From: Phycisphaerales bacterium UBA1910
GTDB taxonomy: Bacteria > Planctomycetota > Phycisphaerae > Phycisphaerales > UBA1924
DNA length: 64,000 nucleotides
NCBI GenBank assembly: GCA_002337545.1
Contig: DDGE01000036.1
Location: 66,195 to 130,194, forward strand
Direction of reading: 5' to 3'
A program made the position numbers and the translations under genes. The notes under the pieces were generated by a model. It was given only the letters and a program-made list of their open reading frames with translations, was not told where the DNA came from and did no database searches. This document shows, piece by piece, positions 27,720 to 37,321 of this stretch (within the stretch, counting starts at the first letter, position 1; each line of letters starts with the position of its first letter).

Positions 27720-28615
27720 GTACCGCGAGACGCACCGGGACAGTTCCCGGTGCGGCCTCAAAGGTCGAGTTCGCCCGAGAGGCCGTTGCAACGGCTGTTG
27801 ATCAACTGATCGAACAGCTTGAGTCCGGCAAAAGTGAAAGCTTGCTCAAATATTTGAGCACCATGTCACGGTTCCATAGCTACAGCTTCCAAAACCTGAT
27901 GCTCATCATGAGCCAGTGCCCTGATGCTCGTCGAGTGGCTGGGTTTCATACGTGGAAGTCCATGGGACGATTTGTCAAGAAAGGCGAGAAAGGCATCGTC
28001 ATCATCGCACCGATGATCTTCAAGAACTCGGACACCAAGTCCATTAACCCGCAGTCAGCTGAAGACGATCCGATCGTGCGGTTCCGTTCCGTGCATGTGT
28101 TCGATATCTCACAGACTGAAGGAGAGCCTTTACCCGAGCCCGATAGGATTGATGGAGATCCCGGCGAACTACTCTCGGCTCTAGAGTCCGGGATCAAACG
28201 CTCAGGGATTGCTCTGCACTCCGAGCCCGACCTGGGCGGTGCCGAGGGAATGTCAATAGGCGGCAAGATCAGTGTGTTGGAAAGCCTGAACCCTGCCAAC
28301 CGATTCTCCACGTTGGTACATGAATGGGCGCATGAGCTTCTCCACCAAGTAGATCGCAAAGAGCGACCCTCAAAGACTGTCCGCGAGACCGAAGCCGAAG
28401 CGGTTGCGTTTACCGTGTGCCATTCAGTCGGCCTTCAAACCGGTACGGCATCCTCTGACTACATACAGCTCTACAACGGTGACAAGGCCACTCTCCTGGA
28501 CTCCCTCGATCGGATCCAGAAAGCCGCCTGTACAATCATCGAGGCCATCAATGATCCCCAACAGTCACCACAGCCTGCGAATAGCCAGACACTCAGCCGC
28601 GCTCACCAACGGTGA
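27716..28615 (+). CDS. ardC: ArdC-like anti-restriction protein with metallopeptidase domain
   Basis: 299 residues. The N-terminal half is the ArdC single-stranded-DNA-binding domain (FHSYSFQNLMLIMSQCPDARRVAGFHTW, FVKKGEKGIVIIAP). The C-terminal half has the zinc peptidase motif HEWAHELLH at residues 202-210, followed by a downstream Glu-rich ETEAEAVAF segment that supplies the third ligand. ArdC proteins protect incoming single-stranded DNA from restriction during transfer, which fits the relaxase encoded next door. Translation is coupled to the 97-residue protein. A hairpin overlaps the stop. Confidence 0.85.
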   Translation: MSTARRTGTVPGAASKVEFAREAVATAVDQLIEQLESGKSESLLKYLSTMSRFHSYSFQNLMLIMSQCPDARRVAGFHTWKSMGRFVKKGEKGIVIIAPMIFKNSDTKSINPQSAEDDPIVRFRSVHVFDISQTEGEPLPEPDRIDGDPGELLSALESGIKRSGIALHSEPDLGGAEGMSIGGKISVLESLNPANRFSTLVHEWAHELLHQVDRKERPSKTVRETEAEAVAFTVCHSVGLQTGTASSDYIQLYNGDKATLLDSLDRIQKAACTIIEAINDPQQSPQPANSQTLSRAHQR

Positions 28616-28617
28616 GC
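28601..28617. terminator. Short hairpin between convergent ardC and mobilization genes
   Basis: GCTCACC, AAC, GGTGAGC: a 7-bp stem with a 3-nt loop over the ardC stop codon, 6 bp before the converging gene ends. No T tract. Its right arm contains GGTGAGCAC, the reverse complement of the GTGCTCACC motif found at both island ends. Confidence 0.4.
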
Positions 28618-28622
28618 ACGGC

Positions 28623-29015
28623 CTATTCATCCTGGCCTGTTCCAAGTATCCGGATCCCGGTTACCACGGGTGTTCCCTCTATGGGCATGTTCAGACTTCG
28701 TTCATTGGAACTCGTCTCGATCCGATTGCACCGGTGCTGGATGATTGCTTTGTACAAGCTCTCAAGGGCTGTGCCTTCGATGAGCACTTCATCGGCCATG
28801 AAGCTCAGCACGATACCTCTGTCTGGGTCCATCAGCACACGCGACAGTGTGGTGTATGGGAAAGCCATCCGCGTGCGATCGGCAAGCACCAGATCCAGCA
28901 TCATGACCGGGCGATCGAGTGTCTGGCTTCCAGTCGAATTGTTCGACTCATGAGTCGTTGATCCAACAGCCTCTTTCGAAGGGCTCTTCAGATACTGATC
29001 GATGAGTTTGCTCAT
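28623..29015 (-). CDS. Small protein coupled to the relaxase
   Basis: About 130 residues starting at ATG 29015 (MSKLIDQYLK), which overlaps the relaxase stop in ATGA fashion; an ATG two codons upstream is possible. After a Ser/Thr-rich linker comes a compact domain (PVMMLDLVLADRTRMAFPYTTLSRVLMDPDRGIVLSFMADEVLIEGTALESLYKAI cut here for length into its visible strands and helix). I recognise no family. Tight coupling suggests an accessory role in mobilization. Confidence 0.7.
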   Translation of the reverse strand: MSKLIDQYLKSPSKEAVGSTTHESNNSTGSQTLDRPVMMLDLVLADRTRMAFPYTTLSRVLMDPDRGIVLSFMADEVLIEGTALESLYKAIIQHRCNRIETSSNERSLNMPIEGTPVVTGIRILGTGQDE

Positions 29016-31888
29016 GACCAATCCCTCCCCATGCTGCGGCCCTCAAATCTTCCCCGGTTCCGACCATTGGTGGACTTGCTTTGCTTTCGAAGCTGATCTC
29101 GCTGACGGTGCAGATCCTGCATCCTCATCGGCTCTTTGGAGGCCATCTCGCGTGCTCTCTTGGCGAGGGCCTGGGCCTGTCGGAACTGGAGCCATTGCCC
29201 GACTTGCTTCATGTGGACAGGGGAGCGACTAATCCCCTTGGGCGGGATCATGGGGTTGAACTTCTTTACCGCTTCGGTCGCGCTTACCCGAGAGGCATCC
29301 TTCATGACCGATCGAAGGAGCCGCTTCTTGCTGTCGGTGATGATCGTGACCTTGTTCTTGCCCCGCGTTACCGAGGTGTAGAACTGCTGGATGCTCGATG
29401 CCGCAGAAGACTCTGCTGCCTGGGCGATGATCACGTGCTTCACTCCCCGGCCTTGTGATGAATCGCTGGTAACACAATACCCATGTGTCATATGCCCAAA
29501 GCCCTTGGGAACGGTCCATCCGTTTTTAAGGCGAATGTCTCCTTCGCGTGTGAAACCGTCGATTGTGTAGATGCTGCCATTGCTCAGCCTATGGGCGTTG
29601 TCCTTCGATCGTCCGTTGTTGGTGATGCGGACACGATCGCCCTTGGAAAGCTTCAGCTCGCTCTTGGCAAATACCCCGAATCGATCGGGTTGCTGTGTTG
29701 GCAACGCAACGGTACGCCCATCTCGTTCCCGCTTGATGACCACGCCTTTGTCATTCACTTTGTACACCTCGCCGCGATCACCGGCTTTGATCCCGTCCTT
29801 GGCATTCCGAAAGAACTGGACGATGTCACCAGCCTGGTACTGGGTATGGTCCATCTTCTGAGATTGGGTCAGGTGCCTGGGCTCGAGTTTGGCGAGTACC
29901 CGATCCTTCTTGCCGATGATCTCGTCTTGGCGGAGTTGTTCCCGTATAGCGTGGGTCACCCGGTTGCCCTCTCGGTGGGTCGGCGAGATCACCAGCGTGT
30001 CGATCTTCTTCTTGATCGAGTCAAGGTACTCACCAGCCAGCACCTTCGCCCGATCCTGATCCTCGACCTCCTTGATCGCCCCCATCTTCTCCAGTTGCTT
30101 GAACCCCTTCTCAATCTTGCCTTCGGACAGGCTCATACACGCCTCGCGATACTGGGCATGCGTCTGTCTTCGGATCTGCTTGACCTCCGCGGGCTTGATA
30201 TAGGCGAGTTCCTCGATCAGTTTCAGCGGATCGCCCCGCTGCACCGAGTGGTGCTGGGCCGTATCTCCGGTCAGGATCAGTCGTGCTCCGGTTTCTTTGG
30301 CAAACGATACCAGCCGGTTCATATCCCTGATCCCCATCAGCCCCGCCTCATCCACCCACAACACCTGGCCCCGGAGCTTTGATCGAAGCTCGGCGTTGCC
30401 AAGAAAGTGCGCCACGGTCTGTGCAGTCTCAAACCCGTCCTCCCGCAAAACCTCATGAGTCGCGTGGGCCGTGGGGGCCACTGGCAGGACAGTGATCCCC
30501 TGGGATTCGATGGCACCGACCACCTCGTTCATCAACCGGGTTTTACCGACACCGGCCTTCCCCCGGATCAGCATGACGCCGTTGCGGGAACGCAGCACCG
30601 TGTTCACCGCATCGCGTTGCTCGGCTGACAACGCCTCGTCTATACACTCATGCTCGATCTTCAAGGGCTGGAACTGGCCCTTCCCATCCTTCACCGCCTT
30701 GAGCATCGCCTGCTCTTCAGCAAACACTTCCGGCGTTGTCAGCACAGACACGCCCTTGTATTCGCCACGCAGGATGCTCCCGTCAGCGATCCGAGATTCG
30801 ATATAAACCCACATCTCTTCGGGGGTCACGCCGCCCTCTGTGCGATCGAGAGCCGCTGCAACCAGTTGCCGATCGGGGATCGTCGATCTTCGCTCTAGCA
30901 TGTGATTCAGCGCAGAATCCAACGCGGAATGGAGCTCGCTCGATCGATTCAGCCTCGACCCACCGAGCCCGTCGCGGCAACGCTCAAGCACATTCAGCAA
31001 CGCTTGGTGTTGCCCCTCTGTCAATCGGCGATCCCAATGGGCACGGAGGGTCTCCATCGAGGTCACCGAGAGCTTGGCCTGGCGTGTTCTGGCACCAAGC
31101 TCGCCCTTCTTCACGGCGTCCGAGATGCCCTTTTCTTGGGCGATCCGCTCGATCTCATCGGTTCGTCTGCTGAACTTTCGCGTCACCGCATCGGGAACGC
31201 CCGCAAGTTCCCAGCTGTTTCGACGCCGTTCGATCTCGTACCCGAGGTACGCGAGGTTGCCCTTGAGCCGCGCATGAAACGTTGCCTGGAAGTACGGGGC
31301 GTCATATTTGATGGGGCCGATGTCTGCGGCCTTCCACTGCCGCTCTGTCTCATCAAAGGTCGCGTTGAAAGCAAAGCAGTGGGCGTGGAGGTGCGGGTCG
31401 GGAACGCCATCGACTGGCCGAGCGGTCAGGTGCACGAACTCCGCCCAAGCAAGGTTGCCGGTCTTCCGGGTTGTGTCAGCCCCACCCTTACGGACACGCG
31501 TTTCCGTTTCCTTCTCCAGCTCGCGCATGGTGTGCTGGACCGCATCCCGAAACGCGGTCAGGATCCGTTGATCACCCCCAAGCTCCAGCATCACCGAGAC
31601 GGACTTGGGAACATGGAAGTTGAGGTCGTACCCCACCCTCCGGCCATCGACGGTTTTGGTGGTGATCCGCTCATCTGTGTCCGGGTGAAGGTTGTCGCAC
31701 AACCGATCGAAGGATGCACGATCCACACGCCCCGCGATGCCGAGAAGCTCTGCGGCCTTTCCACCCCAAAGACCCACGATCTCCTGGTTGAGGATCTTCT
31801 CGTCGTGATAGTACTCACCCCTGCTCAAGGCATTCTGAAAGTAGCTCTTGCCGGACTCGGCAGAGGTGCACATGTTGATCCGGAACAA
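29012..31888 (-). CDS. MobF-family relaxase-helicase (TrwC/TraI type)
   Basis: 958 residues. The N-terminal relaxase domain has the nucleophile tyrosine region (Y16, Y26-Y27 in GEYYHD) and the metal-binding HUH triad PDPHLHAH (H166, H168, H170). The C-terminal half is a RecD-like helicase with Walker A GKAGVGKTRL near residue 445, VDEAGLMG and a late motif DSSQGRGVKHVIIAQA. The enzyme would nick at oriT, stay linked to the 5' end and unwind the strand for conjugation. Length is normal for shorter MobF proteins. The divergent 500-bp region in front of it is the natural place for oriT. No pore genes are present, so transfer would need a helper system. Confidence 0.92.
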   Translation of the reverse strand: MFRINMCTSAESGKSYFQNALSRGEYYHDEKILNQEIVGLWGGKAAELLGIAGRVDRASFDRLCDNLHPDTDERITTKTVDGRRVGYDLNFHVPKSVSVMLELGGDQRILTAFRDAVQHTMRELEKETETRVRKGGADTTRKTGNLAWAEFVHLTARPVDGVPDPHLHAHCFAFNATFDETERQWKAADIGPIKYDAPYFQATFHARLKGNLAYLGYEIERRRNSWELAGVPDAVTRKFSRRTDEIERIAQEKGISDAVKKGELGARTRQAKLSVTSMETLRAHWDRRLTEGQHQALLNVLERCRDGLGGSRLNRSSELHSALDSALNHMLERRSTIPDRQLVAAALDRTEGGVTPEEMWVYIESRIADGSILRGEYKGVSVLTTPEVFAEEQAMLKAVKDGKGQFQPLKIEHECIDEALSAEQRDAVNTVLRSRNGVMLIRGKAGVGKTRLMNEVVGAIESQGITVLPVAPTAHATHEVLREDGFETAQTVAHFLGNAELRSKLRGQVLWVDEAGLMGIRDMNRLVSFAKETGARLILTGDTAQHHSVQRGDPLKLIEELAYIKPAEVKQIRRQTHAQYREACMSLSEGKIEKGFKQLEKMGAIKEVEDQDRAKVLAGEYLDSIKKKIDTLVISPTHREGNRVTHAIREQLRQDEIIGKKDRVLAKLEPRHLTQSQKMDHTQYQAGDIVQFFRNAKDGIKAGDRGEVYKVNDKGVVIKRERDGRTVALPTQQPDRFGVFAKSELKLSKGDRVRITNNGRSKDNAHRLSNGSIYTIDGFTREGDIRLKNGWTVPKGFGHMTHGYCVTSDSSQGRGVKHVIIAQAAESSAASSIQQFYTSVTRGKNKVTIITDSKKRLLRSVMKDASRVSATEAVKKFNPMIPPKGISRSPVHMKQVGQWLQFRQAQALAKRAREMASKEPMRMQDLHRQRDQLRKQSKSTNGRNRGRFEGRSMGRDWS

Positions 31889-32355
31889 ACCTGATACTCC
31901 TGGTGAGATGTGTGACTGAGAATCACGCAGTCTCTCGGATCACGAGCTCAAAGGGAAGAGGTTGTTGCCAGCGGCTCTCTAGTTCATGACGATTGTGTTG
32001 CCGCGTTGGGAACAAGCATAATCTGTACACTTGGATGAAGAATTCCAATGCAGATGTGTGAGCACTCTGCTCTCTCCGTCTTCTGCATCTGAGTTGCCCA
32101 TCAGGGTGCATTGGTGTTCCCGCAGTACTGGTGTTGGTTCCCAAGAGGAGTCAGCAGATGTTGACAGAGAGGGACAAGTGAAGAGTAAAAAACTTACAGA
32201 CATCTCCCCGTCGCTTGGCGATCGGCCTTGCTGGCCGGGGCTTGTGGCCGCATCGGGACAGCTGATGCCACTCCATCAGTCTCTGGGGCAACAGCAGCAT
32301 TTCTCGCAAGAGACGGGAGTTTTCGCGATAAATACGGCGTCTGGTAGGGCTCCAG
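31889..32355. other. Noncoding region upstream of the relaxase, candidate oriT
   Basis: No gene seen. It lies between the divergent relaxase and fic genes. There is a weak inverted repeat (GACTG and CAGTC, 9 nt apart, near 31911-31930), and TGAGCACTCTGCT at 32060-32072 is shared exactly with 57873-57885 near the right end of the island. MobF relaxases usually have oriT just upstream, but I cannot name a nic site. Confidence 0.35.
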
Positions 32356-32384
32356 TGATCGATAAAACTTCTAGATATCGATCA
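32356..32384 (+). promoter_or_regulatory. Operator 1 upstream of fic
   Basis: TGATCGATA, 11 nt, TATCGATCA: a perfect 9-bp inverted repeat. It is repeated 44 bp downstream (32400-32428). Confidence 0.75.
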
Positions 32385-32399
32385 AAATATGTGATAAAT

Positions 32400-32428
32400 T
32401 GATCGATAAATGCATAGGATATCGATCA
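32400..32428 (+). promoter_or_regulatory. Operator 2 overlapping the fic start codon
   Basis: The same inverted halves TGATCGATA and TATCGATCA with an 11-nt spacer. The last base is the A of the fic ATG at 32428. The 44-bp spacing from operator 1 is close to four helical turns, so two dimers could bind on one face. Confidence 0.75.
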
Positions 32429-33594
32429 TGACCTGGAACTGGGAACAGCCCGATTGGCCAAACTTTGAGTGGGATGCTGCACGCCTGGCCAAGGCTGAGC
32501 AGCAGTTTATGGTCAGCGGCGGGGTCATCCTGGGGTCCGTTGCCCACCTTGAGGACGAGGTGGCAGAAACCCTCATGGTGCAGACCATCACGACCGAAGC
32601 GTTGACGACCTCGGAGATCGAGGGCGAGCTTCTTGATCGTGATAGCGTCCAGTCATCGATCCGCCGCGAGTTTGGACTCAAGACAGATCTGATGAGAGCC
32701 AAACCTTCCGAGGAAGGGATCGCTGAGCTGATGGTCGATCTGTACAAGCACTCTGACCAGCCGCTCAGTCATAAGATGCTGTATCAGTGGCACAAGCATG
32801 TCACCAAGGGGCGGGCCGACCTTCGAGAGATCGGGAGTTACCGCACCCATCCTGAACCGATGCAGGTCGTCTCGGGCAAGATTTACGACCCAAATGTCCA
32901 CTTCCAGGCACCGCCATCGGAACAGGTGCCAGATGAAATGGATGCCTTTATCGCGTGGTTCAATGAGACGGGCCCAGAAGGCCCAAGCCCGTTGCCAGCG
33001 GTCACGCGAGCCGGGATCGCGCACCTGTACTTCGTGTGCATCCACCCCTTCGAAGACGGCAACGGTCGCATCGCGCGGGCACTCTCGGAGAAGGCGCTCG
33101 CTCAAGGCCTGGGCCGGGCAACACTCACCGCCCTTGCGGCAACAATCCTCACCCACCGCACAGAGTACTACGACCAGCTTGAACTGGCCAACAAGAAGAA
33201 CGAAGTGAGCGACTGGCTGGCATGGTTTGCGGGCATCACGCTCGAAGCCCAGCAACGCACACAGGCCTGGGTCGAGTTCATCCTCGCCAAGACCAAGCTG
33301 CTGGACCGACTCCAGGGCAAACTCAACGAACGCCAAGAGAAGGCCCTCCTTCGCATGATGCGGGAAGGTCCCGAAGGGTTCAAGGGGGGAATGTCCGCTG
33401 GGAACTACCAATCCATCACCGGTGCCCCCACGGCAACGGCGACTCGCGATCTCGCGGATCTCGTCGAACATGGTGCCCTGGACCGCACAGGGGAGCGAAA
33501 AGGCACCCGATACCATCTCACGATCCCAATCAAGCCCGCCCCGCGTGTGGTCATCGAGGAGGATGGCACCATAGTAAATGCGAAGGCCGAGTAG
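32428..33594 (+). CDS. Fic-family protein with inhibitory helix and C-terminal winged helix
   Basis: 388 residues from ATG 32428 (MTWNWEQPDWPNFEW); an upstream ATG at 32410 lies within operator 2. The N-terminus is the DUF4172-type segment and carries the inhibitory motif T61-S-E-I-E65-G66, the (S/T)xxxE(G/N) helix of class II Fic AMP transferases. The Fic core motif HPFEDGNGR is at 206-214. A C-terminal winged-helix-like region (MSAGNYQSITGAPTATATRDLADLVEHGAL, then RTGERKGTRYHL) would bind DNA. It would AMPylate a target when de-inhibited and may repress its own promoter through the two palindromes. It precedes hsdM by ~95 bp on the same strand. Confidence 0.88.
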   Translation: MTWNWEQPDWPNFEWDAARLAKAEQQFMVSGGVILGSVAHLEDEVAETLMVQTITTEALTTSEIEGELLDRDSVQSSIRREFGLKTDLMRAKPSEEGIAELMVDLYKHSDQPLSHKMLYQWHKHVTKGRADLREIGSYRTHPEPMQVVSGKIYDPNVHFQAPPSEQVPDEMDAFIAWFNETGPEGPSPLPAVTRAGIAHLYFVCIHPFEDGNGRIARALSEKALAQGLGRATLTALAATILTHRTEYYDQLELANKKNEVSDWLAWFAGITLEAQQRTQAWVEFILAKTKLLDRLQGKLNERQEKALLRMMREGPEGFKGGMSAGNYQSITGAPTATATRDLADLVEHGALDRTGERKGTRYHLTIPIKPAPRVVIEEDGTIVNAKAE

Positions 33595-33689
33595 AATGAA
33601 GGCAGGATTGCGGGCAAGCATGCCCGTTGCTTGATAGCAGATATCCACTATGCTACATCGATAAACATACAGAACGGAAAGATACCACA

Positions 33690-35141
33690 TTGTTTGAGCA
33701 GACCTTTAAGAATATCGATGATGTCCTCTGGAAGGACGAGGGCTGTGATTCGGAGCTCGACTATGCCGAGCAAACAGCATGGATCCTCTTCCTGAAATAT
33801 CTTGATGATCTGGAGACAGAACGCGCCGCTGAGGCAGAACTCGCAGGCAAAAAAGCCAAGCCGATCCTTGATCCGGAGTACCGCTGGTCCGCATGGGCGG
33901 CACCAAAGAATGCGGCCGGGGAGTTTGATCATGACACCGCTTTGACGGGTGATGATTTGATGTCCTTCGTCAACGACGAGCTGTTTCCGTATCTCCGCTC
34001 ATTCAAGCAGACTACCGAAGATCCAAACACGATCGAATACAAAGTCGGGGCGATCTTCGACGATGTCAAACAACGCATCAAAAGCGGGTACATCCTTCGC
34101 GATGTACTCGAGTATGCTGATGAGCTTCGATTCAACTCACAGACTGAAAAACACGAGCTTTCGGATCTGTACGAAACGCGAATCAAGAATATGGGTAATG
34201 CTGGTCGCACTGGCGGGCAGTACTACACACCTCGACCATTGATTCGCGCCATGATCCAAGTCATTGACCCCAAGATTGGCGAAACGATCTATGACCCTGC
34301 ATGTGGCTCAGGCGGGTTCTTGTGTGAATCCTTTGAGTATCTTCGCCCCAATGCCAAGAGCACCAAAGCCCTCTCCACGCTTCAGTCCAAGACCTGCTAC
34401 GGCAAAGAGAAAAAGAGCCTCGGCTATGTGCTGGGGATCATGAACTCGATCCTCCACGGCATCGATGTACCCAACATCGTGCGCACCAACACGCTCGAAG
34501 AGAACATTGCCGATGTGCAGCCCAAGGACCAGTTCGACATCATCCTGACCAATCCGCCCTTCGGTGGCAAAGAGCGTAGGGAGGTCCAGCACAACTTCCC
34601 GATCCACTCGGGCGAGACCGCTTTCCTGTTCATGCAGCACTTCATCAAGCGGCTCAAGCCCGGCGGGCGAGCCGCAGTGGTGATCAAGAACACATTCCTC
34701 TCCAACATGGACAACGCCGCCAAGGCATTGCGGAAAGAACTGCTCGTAAGCTGCGACTTGCACACCGTGCTCGATTGCCCGGCCAGGACCTTCCTGGGCG
34801 CGGGGGTGAAGACCGTGGTGCTGTTCTTCGAGAAGGGCAAGCCGTCGAACGACATCTGGTTCTACCAGCTCGACCCCGGGCGGAATCTGGGCAAGACCGA
34901 TCCGTTGAACGGTGACGACCTCGCCGAGTTCGTCGAGATGCAAAAGACCCGACCCGAGAGCGAGAAGTCGTGGACGGTGTCGGTGGGTGACCTGGACGCG
35001 GCGACGCTTGACCTGTCGCCCAAAAATCCCAATCGCCCAGACGAGACCGATACACGCACGCCGACTGAGATCCTCGACGAGATCGAGGCCCTGGACGCCG
35101 AGGCGTCGGAGGTGCTCGCGAGCATCAGGGGGATGCTGTGA
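33690..35141 (+). CDS. hsdM: Type I restriction modification methylase HsdM
   Basis: About 483 residues from a TTG start (LFEQTFKNIDDVLW, GGAAAG eight bases upstream); the frame is open back to 33627 but those residues are not family-like. The N-terminal HsdM_N helical domain covers ~1-140. S-adenosylmethionine motif I appears in YDPACGSGGFL and catalytic motif IV as NPPFGG. The C-terminal helices (PTEILDEIEALDAEASEVLASIRGML) contact HsdS. It methylates adenine within the site chosen by HsdS. It overlaps hsdS by 4 bp. Confidence 0.93.
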   Translation: MFEQTFKNIDDVLWKDEGCDSELDYAEQTAWILFLKYLDDLETERAAEAELAGKKAKPILDPEYRWSAWAAPKNAAGEFDHDTALTGDDLMSFVNDELFPYLRSFKQTTEDPNTIEYKVGAIFDDVKQRIKSGYILRDVLEYADELRFNSQTEKHELSDLYETRIKNMGNAGRTGGQYYTPRPLIRAMIQVIDPKIGETIYDPACGSGGFLCESFEYLRPNAKSTKALSTLQSKTCYGKEKKSLGYVLGIMNSILHGIDVPNIVRTNTLEENIADVQPKDQFDIILTNPPFGGKERREVQHNFPIHSGETAFLFMQHFIKRLKPGGRAAVVIKNTFLSNMDNAAKALRKELLVSCDLHTVLDCPARTFLGAGVKTVVLFFEKGKPSNDIWFYQLDPGRNLGKTDPLNGDDLAEFVEMQKTRPESEKSWTVSVGDLDAATLDLSPKNPNRPDETDTRTPTEILDEIEALDAEASEVLASIRGML

Positions 35142-36406
35142 GGGAGGGGTGGACGACCAAACAGCTTGGCGACCTCTGCACGATTCGCCCGCCAAAGAAA
35201 GAAGCGAGAGCGAAGCTCGATGACAATGCCGAAGTCGGCTTTCTGCCCATGGAGGCTCTCGGCATCCGGCAGCAGGCCGTCCGGACCTCGCAGATCAAAT
35301 CGCTCGGCGAGGTCTACAAGGGCTACACCTACTTCGCCGATGGCGATGTGCTACTCGCCAAGATCACGCCCTGCTTCCAGAATGGCAAACTCGGCATCGC
35401 CAGAGATCTTCCGAATGGCGTCGGCTTCGGGTCTTCTGAGTACTTCGTGTTGCGGAGCAACGGCGAGATTCTTCCCGAGTATCTGTTCTACTTCTTGAGC
35501 CAAAACTCGTTCATCGAGGGGGGCGTCCACCAGATGAGCGGCGCGGTTGGCCACCAGCGTGTCCCCCCCGAGTATGTCATGTCGCAGGAAATCCCCCTAC
35601 CCCCGCTCGCCGAGCAGCAGCGGATCGTGGCGATCCTCGACGAAGCGTTTGAGGCGATAAAGCGGCGTGAGGATGCTCAGGACATGCGAGCGAAGGCACT
35701 CGAGACTCTGGAAACATCATGGCTTGAGTCTCGCCTTGCCAATGTCGCTACCGCGTTCACGGGGACTTTGGAGCAACTGGTCGAAGAAGGTCTTCTCGCC
35801 CCGCCACTTGACGGTAACCACGGCGCGATTCATCCGAAGAAAGCTGACTTTACGGCATCTGGTGTGCCGTTCATCATGGCGTCTGATCTCCAGGATGGAT
35901 CAGTTAACCAGACAGACTGCCATTTCATCAGCTGGGACCAGTCGCGGCAGCTTCGAAAAGGCTTCGCCAAAGATGGAGATGTCCTTCTGTCCCACAAGGG
36001 GACTATCGGTCGGGTTGCTGTCTTGAACACCGAGTACGAATACGTGGTGCTCACACCCCAAGTCACCTACTACCGATCTTTAGACCATGACAGTCTTCAC
36101 CCTCAGTTTTTGGCAGAGTATTTTCGCAGTAGGAGCTTTCAGGCTGCCATGTCTGGCATTGCCAAACAGGGAAGCACGAGGTCATATATCGGTATCACAA
36201 AGCAACGGAGCCTACAAGTTGTACTGCCGCATCCTGCTGATCAGAGAAGAATCGTGGAAGACAATGAAGAGGTAAGAAGGAAGTGCCAAATGCTGCGCAC
36301 CACTGGCTCGACGCTGGCGACCTTGTCGGTAGATTTGCGGAATGCGCTTCTTATTGCGGCATTTAATGGTGAGTTGCAAGCGTGCCGTGTCGAGACCATC
36401 GCATGA
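35138..36406 (+). CDS. hsdS: Type I specificity subunit HsdS
   Basis: 422 residues from a GTG start that overlaps the hsdM stop. Two target-recognition domains are visible, each followed by a helix: the first ends at PLPPLAEQQRIVAILDEAFEAI (near 150-170), the second begins around LEQLVEEGLLAPPLDGNHG and ends with LPHPADQRRIVEDNEEV. The two-domain layout recognises a bipartite DNA site. It is coupled to the next gene by an ATGA overlap. Confidence 0.9.
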   Translation: MREGWTTKQLGDLCTIRPPKKEARAKLDDNAEVGFLPMEALGIRQQAVRTSQIKSLGEVYKGYTYFADGDVLLAKITPCFQNGKLGIARDLPNGVGFGSSEYFVLRSNGEILPEYLFYFLSQNSFIEGGVHQMSGAVGHQRVPPEYVMSQEIPLPPLAEQQRIVAILDEAFEAIKRREDAQDMRAKALETLETSWLESRLANVATAFTGTLEQLVEEGLLAPPLDGNHGAIHPKKADFTASGVPFIMASDLQDGSVNQTDCHFISWDQSRQLRKGFAKDGDVLLSHKGTIGRVAVLNTEYEYVVLTPQVTYYRSLDHDSLHPQFLAEYFRSRSFQAAMSGIAKQGSTRSYIGITKQRSLQVVLPHPADQRRIVEDNEEVRRKCQMLRTTGSTLATLSVDLRNALLIAAFNGELQACRVETIA

Positions 36407-37320
36407 GCGAGATCAAACTTTTCAATATCCAGTCCAACACCGCGACCGAGATCGCGGGCTCAGCCTCCGGGCTGGAGAAGCCGCTGCAGACGCTCTTCGA
36501 GCAGAACCTCGATACACTGCTCGGGGTGCGGTTCCTCGCCTCCGAGCACTCAACTGGTTCGGTGCACAATGGGCGGATCGACACGCTGGGTATCGACGAG
36601 AACGGCTCGCCGGTCATCATCGAATACAAGCGATCCAAGAGTGAGAATGTGGTAAGCCAGGGGCTGTACTATCTCGACTGGCTGATGGATCACAAGGCCG
36701 AGTTCAAGCTGCTCGTACTTGAGCGTTTCGGGACGGTAGATGCCGAGACGATCGATTGGAGCGGACCGCGGCTGATCTGTGTTGCCGCAGACTTCACCAA
36801 GTTCGACGAGCATGCGATACGGCAGATCAATCGGAATATCGACCTCGTGCGATACAAGCGGTTTGGTGATGGGCTACTGGCGCTGGAGCTGGCAACGGCA
36901 GTCACTGCTTCGCCATCCGCAGATAGCGATACTCCACAGATGAAGAGTAAGGCGTCAGTGAGTGGCAAAGACAAACCGCTCAATCAGGTGCTCGATGAGA
37001 TGAATGATGAAGTCGCTGCGCTGGTGCATGAGCTCCGGTCATTCATCACCGGGCTCGGCGACGATGTCATCGAGAAGCCGCTGAAGCTGTACTTTGCTTA
37101 CCGCCGGATCAAGAACTTCGCTTCCTTGACGATTCAGAAAAAAGGTGTAACGCTCTACCTCAAAGTTGATCCTGCATCGATTGAACTGGAGCAGGGCTTT
37201 ACCAGGGATGTCACTGGAATCGGGCACTGGGGGACTGGTGATCTAGAGGTATTGGTCAACGATCAATCATCGTTGGATAGATCGCTCCCACTCATCCAGA
37301 GGAGCTATGAGGGCCAATAG
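36403..37320 (+). CDS. PD-(D/E)XK nuclease-like protein with DUF5655 domain
   Basis: 305 residues from ATG 36403 (MSEIKLFNIQ). The N-terminal part looks like a NucS/DUF91-type endonuclease fold: RIDTLGIDENGSPVIIEYKRS places D and the E-x-K motif, followed by a Q in VVSQGLYYLDW. The C-terminal ~110 residues are a DUF5655 domain (IEKPLKLYFAYRRIKNFASL, GVTLYLKVDP). It is coupled to hsdS, so it is expressed with the restriction system. Proteins of this type are found inside defence clusters; its substrate here is unknown. The catalytic residues look intact. Confidence 0.75.
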   Translation: MSEIKLFNIQSNTATEIAGSASGLEKPLQTLFEQNLDTLLGVRFLASEHSTGSVHNGRIDTLGIDENGSPVIIEYKRSKSENVVSQGLYYLDWLMDHKAEFKLLVLERFGTVDAETIDWSGPRLICVAADFTKFDEHAIRQINRNIDLVRYKRFGDGLLALELATAVTASPSADSDTPQMKSKASVSGKDKPLNQVLDEMNDEVAALVHELRSFITGLGDDVIEKPLKLYFAYRRIKNFASLTIQKKGVTLYLKVDPASIELEQGFTRDVTGIGHWGTGDLEVLVNDQSSLDRSLPLIQRSYEGQ

Positions 37321-37321
37321 A

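Noticed and set aside
30902-31894. Long plus-strand frame opposite the relaxase
   Set aside because: The minus-strand frame encodes clear relaxase motifs. The plus-strand product has no family signature.
31889-32355. A defined oriT nic site
   Set aside because: Only a weak 5-bp inverted repeat was found and no match to nic sequences I know for MobF relaxases, so I list the region only as a candidate.
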